From CAYVQZ01 sp964453435 (lineage in GTDB: Bacteria; Abyssobacteria; SURF-5), in NCBI GenBank assembly GCA_964453435.1, contig CAYVQZ010000080.1:1-16492 (forward strand): DNA of 16,492 nt, in the 5' to 3' direction. Of this stretch, positions 6,727 through 13,633 are shown piece by piece. The translations under genes and the position numbers were made by a program. How positions within the stretch are numbered: the first letter of the stretch is position 1; every line of letters starts with the position of its first letter. The notes under the pieces were generated by a model. That model was not told the DNA's origin. It saw only the letters and a list, made by a program, of their open reading frames with translations, and did no database searches.

Positions 6727-7614
6727 GTGGATTTCGGATACTTACTGAAAACGTTGCGGATATCGGCAGGATTCAGCTTGAGGGAACTATCCCGAGCCAT
6801 AAGCGTATCGCCGACCTACTTGAGCCTGGTCGAAAACGGAAAGCAGGGGCCGCCGACTCCAATCCGTATCGCGCAGATCGAGAGCGCGCTCAAGTTGCCC
6901 TATGGATATTTGCTATCGATGTCGCATGGCGTGGACCCCAGAGTGGCCTCTTTGTTGAGGGAGATTCCGGAATCGCTGGATTTTCTGCGGTTGGCGCATG
7001 AAAACTCAATGGGCTCGGAGGAATTCGCGGAACTGAACGGTTTTCTGAAACTCTACGGATGGCGGAAAATGAGGGATCTCCTGGAGGAAAACGGATTGAA
7101 GTGTGCTGGCTCGCATATCCCGGAATTTTCCGGTAAGCCGCGAATTTGCCCCTATTTGTGGCCTTTCCTCGACGAAAAACTTGTGTTTGACTATGCCGGA
7201 TTTTGGGAGAAGGAGCCATTTTTGGAAGAAGCCGCAGGGGATTTGATTGGCGCTTTGAATGGAGTCGATGCCGACGCCGTCTTGAAGGAACTGCTGAAGC
7301 GCGAAAGGGCGGGCAGCACCGGAATTGGCTGCGGAATTGCAATTCCACACGCTTACATTTCAGACCTGAGTCACATAATCGTAGCCCTTTTCCGCATACC
7401 GGGAGGTATGAATTTCGATTCGATTGACGGACAGCCCGTTCGGATGGCGCTGCTTTTAGCAGGGCCGACCTCCGGAAGAAACCTTCATCTGCGTCTGCTC
7501 GGACGGATGGCGAACCTGCTGAAAAAAGAAGATTTTTGTGACAGAATACTGGAGGCGGCCGATCCGAGGGAAATAGTCTCGATTTTCCGGTCGGCGGATA
7601 TGAAACTTCCTTGA
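6727..7614 (+). CDS. XRE-family HTH regulator fused to a PTS EIIA (fructose/mannitol type) domain
   Basis: 295 residues. Residues about 3-60 form an XRE/Cro helix-turn-helix (LLKTLRISAGFSLRELSRAI, then VSPTYLSLVENGKQGPP). Residues about 65-150 are a helical linker with no known domain. Residues about 155-290 match the PTS EIIA type-2 fold, with STGIGCGIAIPHAY carrying the phosphorylatable His208 and a later LHLRLLGRMANLL block. The start is GTG 6727, with GGAG 5 nt upstream. The frame is open upstream to 6616, but that part overlaps the promoter. It is probably a transcription factor whose activity responds to phosphorylation of the EIIA domain. No PTS transporter, HPr or EI gene is nearby. 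Its targets are unknown. Candidates are its own promoter and the sugar-kinase/dehydrogenase pair at 8294-10450 (inference). Confidence 0.85.
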   Translation: MDFGYLLKTLRISAGFSLRELSRAISVSPTYLSLVENGKQGPPTPIRIAQIESALKLPYGYLLSMSHGVDPRVASLLREIPESLDFLRLAHENSMGSEEFAELNGFLKLYGWRKMRDLLEENGLKCAGSHIPEFSGKPRICPYLWPFLDEKLVFDYAGFWEKEPFLEEAAGDLIGALNGVDADAVLKELLKRERAGSTGIGCGIAIPHAYISDLSHIIVALFRIPGGMNFDSIDGQPVRMALLLAGPTSGRNLHLRLLGRMANLLKKEDFCDRILEAADPREIVSIFRSADMKLP

Positions 7615-7723
7615 TTGCGAAGGCCGGCCTCTTATGTCAACCTATTGGCAAGAAGTTTGCTTAGAACAATGAACCGTCGGATTGCGACAGCAAGAAGATA
7701 AACCATGGAAGGGGCTGAAGCAG

Positions 7724-8089
7724 ATGGCAAAGCCAAAAGCGAAGGCAAAAACGCAAACAAGGAGCAAGACATCAAAGAAAAAGCCCGAAAGTGACGACCA
7801 GGTGAAACTTCTTCTCAAGCTTCACAAGTTGGAATTGGACAACGATAACGGCATCGAGAAGACCCCCGCGTTTCGACGCTTAGAGAAGCAGTTGGACCCT
7901 GCGTTACTGCGGCGCTTTGAAAAGGTGCGTGCCAGAAAGGGTAAGGCAATCGCTGTCATGAAGGACAGCACCTGCAGCGGTTGCAAGATGATTTATCCGG
8001 AATCTCACGACATGCTGAAATACAGGAACTTTATCCACAACTGCGAGTATTGCGGCAGGCTTTTGGTCGTAACGGACAAATCGGCATGA
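7724..8089 (+). CDS. Small lysine-rich protein with a C4 zinc ribbon
   Basis: 121 residues. The first 25 or so are very basic (KPKAKAKTQTRSKTSKKK). A helical middle with many charged residues follows. The C-terminus is a four-cysteine zinc ribbon, CSGC then CEYC followed by GRLLVV, which resembles the C4 zinc ribbon of the DUF164/zf-RING_7 group (C-x-x-C...C-x-x-C-G-R-x-L). The ATG 7724 start is chosen because GGAAGGGG lies upstream. The frame also opens at a TTG at 7682 that has no good ribosome site. Members of this group are usually longer and have an N-terminal coiled coil. Here that part is shortened and replaced by a basic tail, suggesting nucleic-acid binding. The function is unknown. 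It lies 109 bp after the regulator, in the same direction. Confidence 0.75.
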   Translation: MAKPKAKAKTQTRSKTSKKKPESDDQVKLLLKLHKLELDNDNGIEKTPAFRRLEKQLDPALLRRFEKVRARKGKAIAVMKDSTCSGCKMIYPESHDMLKYRNFIHNCEYCGRLLVVTDKSA

Positions 8090-8130
8090 CGGAGAACGGC
8101 GCGTGTTCGCGAAACCTGCAAATATTTGTC

Positions 8131-8291
8131 GGAAGACCGGCATGAAAGCCACGTTTGGCACATTCCAAACGAAGTTTGCCTTGCTGACGACCTTCCCCAT
8201 TTTCGGAAATTCCCGCAAGTAACCTCACAAGCCTATTGTTTTCACAAAAGTGTTTTCCGCTCATTTTTTTTTTGGCGAAAGCCGGTCTTCC
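8131..8291. repeat. 11-bp inverted repeat between convergent genes
   Basis: GGAAGACCGGC at 8131-8141 has its exact reverse complement at 8281-8291, about 140 bp apart, within the 204-bp gap between the convergent zinc-ribbon and kinase genes. A run of ten T lies just before the right arm. It could bound a miniature element or be chance. No good terminator stem adjoins the T-run. Confidence 0.3.
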
Positions 8292-8293
8292 CC

Positions 8294-9253
8294 TTACCGG
8301 TGAATCTTGAAGTGACTGGAATCCAGCACAGCCTCGACGTCATTCTTTGTAAGCCAGGCGAGGTCGCCCGGAACGGTGAATTTCAGAGCTGAAATAGCGG
8401 CAGCGAAATTGAGCGCGTATTCCACGTCGCCGGTTAGATAGCCGAACAGGAATCCGGCGGAGAAGGCATCTCCCGCGCCCACCCGGTCCACCTCAACCGT
8501 CGGGAAGCTCCGGGAGCGGTAGATTTGATGTTCGTGCTGACAGATCGCCCCGTCTTTTCCCATTGTCATAACAACCGTGCGGCATCCAAACCGCGACGCC
8601 AACGATTTCACCATTTCATCCGGCGGACCCTTAGCGCCGAGCACTCCGGTGGCGTCGTCGGCATTCACGAAGAGGATATCGACACCCGGCAGGAGCGATG
8701 AAAGAGCACGCCGCGCCCGACCGGGATTCCACAGTTTGGCTCGATAGTTGACATCGAACGAAATTAGCGAACGCTGCTTCCGGCTCCGCACAAAGAAGTC
8801 CTCAAGAAGCCGTCGGCAGTTATTGCTCAAGGCGGCTGTGATGCCGGTCGAGTGCACGATCCCGGTGCCTTTGATGAGCGACCAATCTACTTCAGATGGG
8901 ATCAACGTGTTTATCGCCGAGTTCTTGCGGTCATAGGTGACACGGTGGCTCCGGGGCGGTTTCCCGAATTCGATAAAATACGTCGCATTCCGACCATCGG
9001 CGGACCAGACCACGCCGGAAACGTCGACGCCGTGTGTGGCGATGGACGAGGCGATTTTCCTGCCGAGGGGGTTGTTCGCGAGTTTGGAAATCCAGGCGGT
9101 TCTCAGGCCGAGCCGCGAGGCGGCTATCGCCGTGTTGGATTCGCTTCCGCCGATGCCAACGTCGAGAGTGGCGGTCTGCTCGAGAGTTTGGTTCAGCGGA
9201 GGCGAGAGCCTGATCATCGTCTCGCCGAATGTCACGATATCGAACGGCGCCAC
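8294..9253 (-). CDS. PfkB-family sugar kinase, probably 2-keto-3-deoxygluconate kinase
   Basis: 319-residue ribokinase-fold kinase. The N-terminus DIVTFGETMIRLSPP and the substrate lid GGSESNTAIAASRLG are typical of KDG kinases. The C-terminal PfkB signature is VGAGDAFSAGFLFG, with catalytic Asp262. The phrase FIEFGKPPRSHRVTYDR also matches the KdgK group. It would phosphorylate 2-keto-3-deoxygluconate, or a related keto-sugar acid, with ATP. The start is GTG 9253, with AAGGAGG upstream. The longer open frame to 9388 has no conserved sequence. It lies 180 bp downstream of the zinc dehydrogenase on the same strand, which fits a sugar or sugar-acid catabolic pair. An aldolase gene is not in the window, so substrate identity is tentative. 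Confidence 0.85.
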   Translation of the reverse strand: MAPFDIVTFGETMIRLSPPLNQTLEQTATLDVGIGGSESNTAIAASRLGLRTAWISKLANNPLGRKIASSIATHGVDVSGVVWSADGRNATYFIEFGKPPRSHRVTYDRKNSAINTLIPSEVDWSLIKGTGIVHSTGITAALSNNCRRLLEDFFVRSRKQRSLISFDVNYRAKLWNPGRARRALSSLLPGVDILFVNADDATGVLGAKGPPDEMVKSLASRFGCRTVVMTMGKDGAICQHEHQIYRSRSFPTVEVDRVGAGDAFSAGFLFGYLTGDVEYALNFAAAISALKFTVPGDLAWLTKNDVEAVLDSSHFKIHR

Positions 9254-9433
9254 GGACCTATTCCTCCTTATGCTTCGTGCATCGGCTTGAAAAAGTTGGC
9301 CGTTCAAAGGGCCTGTCGCTTCGTGAAACGGCGCGAATTCGCGGCCGAAGCGGCAATGAGCGCATCGATTCGCTCCCCTTTCTTTCACCTGGACGGCGCA
9401 ACATTCCTGAAACTTTTCTCGAACAGATTGTTC

Positions 9434-10450
9434 TCAGTCGCTAAACTCGACCATCACCTTCAATTCTTTATTTGGGCTCATGAGCCGTTCGAAGGTCTTC
9501 GGAAGGTCGTCCAGCGTAATCATCTCGCTGATCAAGCCGCCGGTCTTTAAGATGCCTTTGCGCATAAGGTCGAGGGTTCCGATGAAATCATCGCGCGTGA
9601 ATCCTATTGTCGTTTGCATCGAAACCTCTTTGATAACCCAGAGAACGGGCATGACCGTGGCCGGCTCCATGCACACGCCCACCAGCACGACCTTGCCTGC
9701 CCGCCGGACGAGGTTGAATGCCTCCTGCGTCGTGTCCGGCACTCCGACGCATTCGAACACGTAGTCCACTCCCACGCCGCCGGTAAGTTCAGCCAATTTC
9801 CCGAGAACGTCATCGGATGCGTCCATGACGATGTCGGCGCCGAACTCGTACGCCGCCCGGCCGCGCCCTTCAACGAGTTCGGTTGCGGCAACCAGTCGGG
9901 CGCCGGAAAGCTTCAACTCCTGGATTGTGCACAGCCCAATGGGTCCTGCGCCCATAACCAAAGCAGTATCGCCGAAGTGGAATCCCGAGAGGTTGATGGC
10001 GTGAAAGGCTGTGGCGAACGGGTCGATCAGGGCGGCGTCGCGCAGGTCTGTTCCCTCGGGCAGCTTGACGAGGTTCGATGGAAATGCTTTCAGAAACTTG
10101 GCGTAGGCGCCGGGCATATCACCGATGCCTATTCCTCCCATGTCACGGCACAGGTTCGTCATATTTCTTTTGCACCAGTAGCATTTGTTGCATGTCAGCC
10201 CGCCGTAGACACCGACCTTCTCGCCGACACTCAACCCCTCAACGCCTTCTCCGACCTCCGCGATGACGCCCGCGCACTCGTGACCCATGATTGTGTCCGG
10301 GGGCAGGAGGCCCGTCGAATACAGATGCAGGTCGGACCCGCAAATGCCGACATATTTCACCTCCATAACGAGCTCGCCCGGCCCTGCCTTCGGGGTCGGA
10401 ACCTCCTCGATAACCAAGGTGCGCTTGTCCTTCAACACTGCAGCCTTCAT
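9434..10450 (-). CDS. Zinc-dependent medium-chain dehydrogenase (sorbitol/threonine dehydrogenase type)
   Basis: 338-residue MDR-superfamily NAD(P)-dependent alcohol or polyol dehydrogenase. The catalytic zinc ligands are Cys37 (GICGSDLH), His57 and Glu58 (GHECAG). The four structural-zinc cysteines Cys87, 90, 93 and 101 have the classic spacing (CNKCYWC, then NLC). The cofactor fold carries MGAGPIGL. The start is ATG 10450, with GGGAGGATGT directly upstream, and the extra 15 upstream codons are ignored. The substrate cannot be read from the sequence. Threonine, L-iditol/sorbitol and sugar-acid dehydrogenases share this pattern. It is first in a two-gene unit with the KDG-type kinase, with its own promoter at 10555-10583. 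The unit is divergent to the Fe-ADH/GcvP-like cluster. Confidence 0.88.
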   Translation of the reverse strand: MKAAVLKDKRTLVIEEVPTPKAGPGELVMEVKYVGICGSDLHLYSTGLLPPDTIMGHECAGVIAEVGEGVEGLSVGEKVGVYGGLTCNKCYWCKRNMTNLCRDMGGIGIGDMPGAYAKFLKAFPSNLVKLPEGTDLRDAALIDPFATAFHAINLSGFHFGDTALVMGAGPIGLCTIQELKLSGARLVAATELVEGRGRAAYEFGADIVMDASDDVLGKLAELTGGVGVDYVFECVGVPDTTQEAFNLVRRAGKVVLVGVCMEPATVMPVLWVIKEVSMQTTIGFTRDDFIGTLDLMRKGILKTGGLISEMITLDDLPKTFERLMSPNKELKVMVEFSD

Positions 10451-10554
10451 ACATCCTCCCGGTGAGCAGCCGCTTGTCGCGCATACCGATGGCATGAAGC
10501 TGCCGGTCCTGCGCGTGTTCCTCTGAACGCTGAGAAGGAGAACATTGTCGGGTG

Positions 10555-10583
10555 ATTATATCCGAATTTCCCGGGCGAGGCAA
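10555..10583 (-). promoter_or_regulatory. Promoter of the zinc dehydrogenase-kinase unit
   Basis: Minus strand: TTGCCT (10583-10578), a 17-bp spacer, then a perfect TATAAT (10560-10555). The -35 matches four of six positions. The predicted start near 10548 gives a leader of about 100 nt to the ATG at 10450. Confidence 0.55.
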
Positions 10584-10600
10584 AAACCGTCTGATAATCG

Positions 10601-10639
10601 AAAAGAAAAAGGGGAAGCGCGCGAGGTTGTCGCTTCCCC
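10601..10639 (-). terminator. Rho-independent terminator, apparently orphan
   Basis: A perfect 9-bp stem GGGGAAGCG/CGCTTCCCC (10611-10619 with 10631-10639) and an 11-nt loop. On the minus strand it is followed by TTTTTCTTTT. No minus-strand gene is visible between it and 10960, so it ends either an unrecognised RNA or background transcription. It insulates the promoter just downstream. Confidence 0.7.
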
Positions 10640-10706
10640 CAATGTTTGTAAGAAACTTATGGAATCGGGATTACGATTTTCTCAGCGGGATGGATTCGGG
10701 ATTGTG

Positions 10707-10815
10707 GCTCTGTCCCACGACTGATCGGGGGTTCGCCACTTCCGGGGACATGCATTCCCTCGTTCCGCGCCCCCGCAATTAGCGCCAAATCAAATTATGG
10801 GACACACCTCTGCTT
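10707..10815. repeat. Dispersed intergenic repeat, copy B
   Basis: Shares ttccggggac (10740-10749) and ttccgcgcccccg (10763-10775) with the copy at 6486-6543, in the same order. It also carries aaattatgggacacac near 10792-10807, similar to 6441-6456. The spacing between the shared words differs (23 versus 45 bp), so the copies are decayed or variable. Confidence 0.45.
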
Positions 10816-10819
10816 CCGG

Positions 10820-10849
10820 TTGACAGGGCAGCGGCTCTGGTGATACATT
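10820..10849 (+). promoter_or_regulatory. Promoter of the Fe-ADH/GcvP-like cluster
   Basis: Perfect TTGACA (10820-10825), an 18-bp spacer and TACATT (10844-10849). A TGA directly before the -10 supplies the extended TGn element. The start is expected near 10857, about 100 nt before ATG 10960. Confidence 0.55.
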
Positions 10850-10959
10850 TCAAATCTCACCGAGGAGGACAGTCTCAGCGGTTTAATCGGAATTCCTGGT
10901 TTTTGCGAACAGACGCGCATCGGTGTTTATTTGAAATCATTTATTGAGGAGGCGATTGC

Positions 10960-12135
10960 ATGTTGGAAATCATCACCGGAAAGGCCCAGATTCTCCATTC
11001 GCCATCAAAGATTATCTTCGGGCTTGACACGGCCAAGCTCGTTTCCGAGGAGGTAAAGAGACTGGGTGGCTCAAAAGCGCTTCTTGTCACGGACGCAATA
11101 TTGGTCGAGGCAGACGTGATTGGTTCAACCGTCGAGTCTTTGAAGCGCGCAGAGATTCCCTATTCCGTTTTTGACCGTGTGGAGCCTGACCCTCCCACCC
11201 AGTTGGTTGATGATGCGGCGGAACAATTCCGGAGCGAGAACTGCGACTTCGTTATCGGTATCGGTGGAGCAAGTTCGTTGGACGTGGCAAAAGGAGTTTC
11301 GCTCCTTGCCACAAATGAGGGCAACGTCCTGGACTTTATTGGGTTGGAGCAGGTGAAGAAAAGGGGCGCTCCCAAAATCCTGATATCCACCACCCACTCC
11401 GCCGGAGGCGAGCTGAGCGAGTATGTCGTTATGGTCCTGTCAAGAGAGGACCATACGGTGATACCGATTATCAGCGAATATGCGATTCCCGAGGTCGCAA
11501 TCATGGACCCGCTGTTGACGATGTCCATGCCGCCGACCGTAACCGTCGATACGAGCATAGATTCGCTCGTGACCGCGATCGAGGCATACGTCGCCACGGA
11601 CGCCACACCCTTTTCGGACGTGTACGCCGAACGCGCCATCACCCTTGGCGCGCAATACCTGCCCGTGGTATGGGCGAAGGGCTCGAACTTGACCGCCAGG
11701 TACTACATGTCTCTCACGGCAACCATGGCGGGATTGGCTTTTGTGAGTGCAAGCGTCGGAGCGGTGCATGCGCTTTCCTATCCCTTGGCGGGAGCGTACC
11801 ACCTGACCCACGGGCGTTCTCTCGGCGTTGTTGCGCCTCATGTCATGAGATTCAATCTGCCTGGCAATCCGGAACGGTACGCGAGAGCCGCGGCGCTCAT
11901 GGGAAAAGAAATCGAAGGATTAAGCATGCTGGAGGCCGCGCGCCTCGCAGTGGAAGCAGTGGAGGAAATCCTTGATTCCGTCGAGGTCGCGTTCCGGCTG
12001 CGGGACTATGGCGCCAAGGAAGAAGACATCCCGAAACTGGTGGATGAGGCGATGCAGACCGCAGCCTTCTTCTCGGCTAATCCGAGAGATTTCAATGAGG
12101 ACAATGTACGGAAAATTTATGAGGCGGCGTTTTGA
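10960..12135 (+). CDS. Iron-alcohol-dehydrogenase-fold protein with an altered metal site
   Basis: 391 residues, full length for the group III (iron-containing) alcohol dehydrogenase / dehydroquinate synthase fold. The nucleotide-binding part carries IGIGGASSLDVAKG. Metal-site positions known from family members such as FucO map to Asp201, Thr205, His270 and His284. Thr205 (in DSLVTAIEAY) replaces the usual His of the D-x-x-x-H pair, and Tyr274 (VHALSYPLAG) replaces the second His of the HxxxHPLG motif. The usual PTTAGTGSE is STTHSAGGE here. The 14-residue spacing of the last two His is kept. The start is ATG 10960, with GAGGAGG 7 nt upstream. It may bind another metal, bind none, or catalyse a non-alcohol-dehydrogenase reaction. 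First gene of the cluster, 40 bp before the GcvPA-like gene. Confidence 0.85.
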   Translation: MLEIITGKAQILHSPSKIIFGLDTAKLVSEEVKRLGGSKALLVTDAILVEADVIGSTVESLKRAEIPYSVFDRVEPDPPTQLVDDAAEQFRSENCDFVIGIGGASSLDVAKGVSLLATNEGNVLDFIGLEQVKKRGAPKILISTTHSAGGELSEYVVMVLSREDHTVIPIISEYAIPEVAIMDPLLTMSMPPTVTVDTSIDSLVTAIEAYVATDATPFSDVYAERAITLGAQYLPVVWAKGSNLTARYYMSLTATMAGLAFVSASVGAVHALSYPLAGAYHLTHGRSLGVVAPHVMRFNLPGNPERYARAAALMGKEIEGLSMLEAARLAVEAVEEILDSVEVAFRLRDYGAKEEDIPKLVDEAMQTAAFFSANPRDFNEDNVRKIYEAAF

Positions 12136-12175
12136 CCGATGACGCCATCAGGGAATGGATGCCGGAGGACAAGAC

Positions 12176-13579
12176 ATGAGTGATGAAAAGGTCGTTTACC
12201 CCTACATACCCAATTCTGTAATCGAGATAAAAAGAGAAATGCTCGAAGAGGTAGGCGCGGAGGACGTTATGGACCTCTACGCCGAAATACCGGAGCACCT
12301 GCGGTTCAAGGGCAGGATGAATCTGCCGGACCCGCTCCTCGATGAATGCTCGCTCAGGAGACACATCGAAGGGCTGTTAAACAAGAACAAGAACTGCGCC
12401 CAATATCTGAATTTCCTTGGAGCCGGTTGCGCACAGCATTATGTTCCGGCGGTCTGCGACGAGATAAACGGAAGGGGGGAGTTTCTCACCGCCTACTCCG
12501 GCCTCTTTTGGGCGGACCACGGCAAGTGGCAGGCATGGTTCGAATATGTGAGCCTGATGGCCGAGCTCCTGGATATGGACCATCTCAGTGTCCCAACATA
12601 TGACGGCGCGCAGGCTGCCGCATCGTCGCTGCGAATGGCCTGCAGAATCAATGGGCGCAAAGAGGTTCTGCTTCCTCAAACGACAAACCCCGAGATTTTG
12701 ATGGTCATAAAGAATTATCTTGAAGGAGTGTCCGAGCCGGTAGCAACCATACAAACCGTCGCCTCCGAGCCGGCGACCGGCCTGCTTGACCTGGACGATT
12801 TGAAATCAAAAATTTCTTCCGAGACCGCCGCGGTCTACATCGAGAATCCGGCCTATCTCGGGTTCCTTGAAACCCGCGCCGCCGAAATCGGAAACATCGC
12901 AAAGAAAAACGGGGCCGAGTTCGTGGTTTACACCGACCCCATTGCGCTCGGTGTGTTGGCCCCCCCGGCGCATTACGGAGCAACGATCGCCTGCGGCGAC
13001 TTCCATCCGCTGGGACTCCACCTGCAATGCGGCGGAGGCCATGGCGGGTTTATCGCGACGCATGACGACATGGAGCACGCCTCCCAATTCAAGGATTTTG
13101 TCGTCAGCCTGACGGACACCATAGTGGAGGGAGAGTACGGCTTTGCGATTGTGCTGCCGATGAACCTTTCCTATTTTTCGCGAGAGCAGGCGAAAGAATA
13201 TACCGGAACAAACGCGAGTCTCTGGGCTATCACGGCCGCGGTCTACCTGTCGCTCATGGGGCCAAAGGGAATGCAAGAGGTCGGCCAAACCATTCTGCAG
13301 CGGGCTCAGCACGCGGCAAGACGAATATCCGAATTGAAAGGAATCCGGCTGAAATTCGACACTCCGTTCTTCAAGGAGTTCGTGGTCGAGTTCACCGATA
13401 CCGGCAGGAGTGTAAAGGAGATAAATAATGAATTGCTCGGTCACGGCATTTTCGGCGGGAAAGACCTTTCGCGTGAATTCCCGGAATATGGCCAGTGCGC
13501 GCTTTACTGCGTGACTGAGATTATGACAAAAGAAGACATCGACAAACTGGTCGGCTCTTTGAAAGCCGCGACCGAATAA
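12176..13579 (+). CDS. GcvPA-like subunit (glycine decarboxylase P-protein subunit 1 homologue), divergent
   Basis: 467 residues, length and fold order as in the alpha subunit of split P-proteins. Recognisable parts are the N-terminal YIPNSVIEIKREMLEEVG, the block YLNFLGAGCAQHYVPAVCDE, EFLTAY at 102-107, the YDGAQAA motif, and a C-terminal small domain. Hallmark motifs of true GcvPA are replaced. T-P-Y-Q-x-E-I-S-Q-G becomes SGLFWADHGKWQ (108-119). The GEGQSLG/FGGP loop becomes CGDFHPLGLHLQCGGGHGG (from 273). REQHIRRxKATSNICTN becomes SREQAKEYTGTN (335-346). The start is ATG 12176, with GGAGG 7 nt upstream. By family knowledge this subunit lacks the PLP lysine and pairs with GcvPB, which is the next gene. 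The substrate is unknown. Confidence 0.85.
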   Translation: MSDEKVVYPYIPNSVIEIKREMLEEVGAEDVMDLYAEIPEHLRFKGRMNLPDPLLDECSLRRHIEGLLNKNKNCAQYLNFLGAGCAQHYVPAVCDEINGRGEFLTAYSGLFWADHGKWQAWFEYVSLMAELLDMDHLSVPTYDGAQAAASSLRMACRINGRKEVLLPQTTNPEILMVIKNYLEGVSEPVATIQTVASEPATGLLDLDDLKSKISSETAAVYIENPAYLGFLETRAAEIGNIAKKNGAEFVVYTDPIALGVLAPPAHYGATIACGDFHPLGLHLQCGGGHGGFIATHDDMEHASQFKDFVVSLTDTIVEGEYGFAIVLPMNLSYFSREQAKEYTGTNASLWAITAAVYLSLMGPKGMQEVGQTILQRAQHAARRISELKGIRLKFDTPFFKEFVVEFTDTGRSVKEINNELLGHGIFGGKDLSREFPEYGQCALYCVTEIMTKEDIDKLVGSLKAATE

Positions 13580-13633
13580 AGCTCGGCGCTGTGCGATGAG
13601 ACCGAAAATATTCTGAGAAAGGAAGAGAAAACG

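Larger units (their letters stand above)
10451..10959. other. Divergent control region between two metabolic operons
   Basis: 509 bp without genes. It holds promoters facing left (10555-10583) and right (10820-10849), a minus-strand terminator (10601-10639) between them, and a dispersed repeat copy (10707-10815). The right-hand leader is about 100 nt and contains GAGGAGG near 10861, with no start codon at a useful distance. The true ribosome site, GAGGAGG at 10946-10952, precedes ATG 10960. Confidence 0.6.

Noticed and set aside
7621..7630. Palindrome AGGCCGGCCT after the HTH-EIIA gene as a terminator
   Set aside because: The 10-bp palindrome has no loop and no following T-run.
8262..8271. 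T-run between the convergent zinc-ribbon and kinase genes as a plus-strand terminator
   Set aside because: No stable GC-rich stem lies directly upstream. The only nearby pairing is very short and A/T-rich.
10856..10890. Glycine-riboswitch-like words (ctcaccgaggagg and gtctcag) in the leader of the cluster with GcvP-like genes
   Set aside because: The 5' GAGAG-type partner strand and the downstream GGcAAAaGGAC block of glycine aptamers are missing, and the stem cannot close. A covariance-model search with the glycine riboswitch family would settle it.
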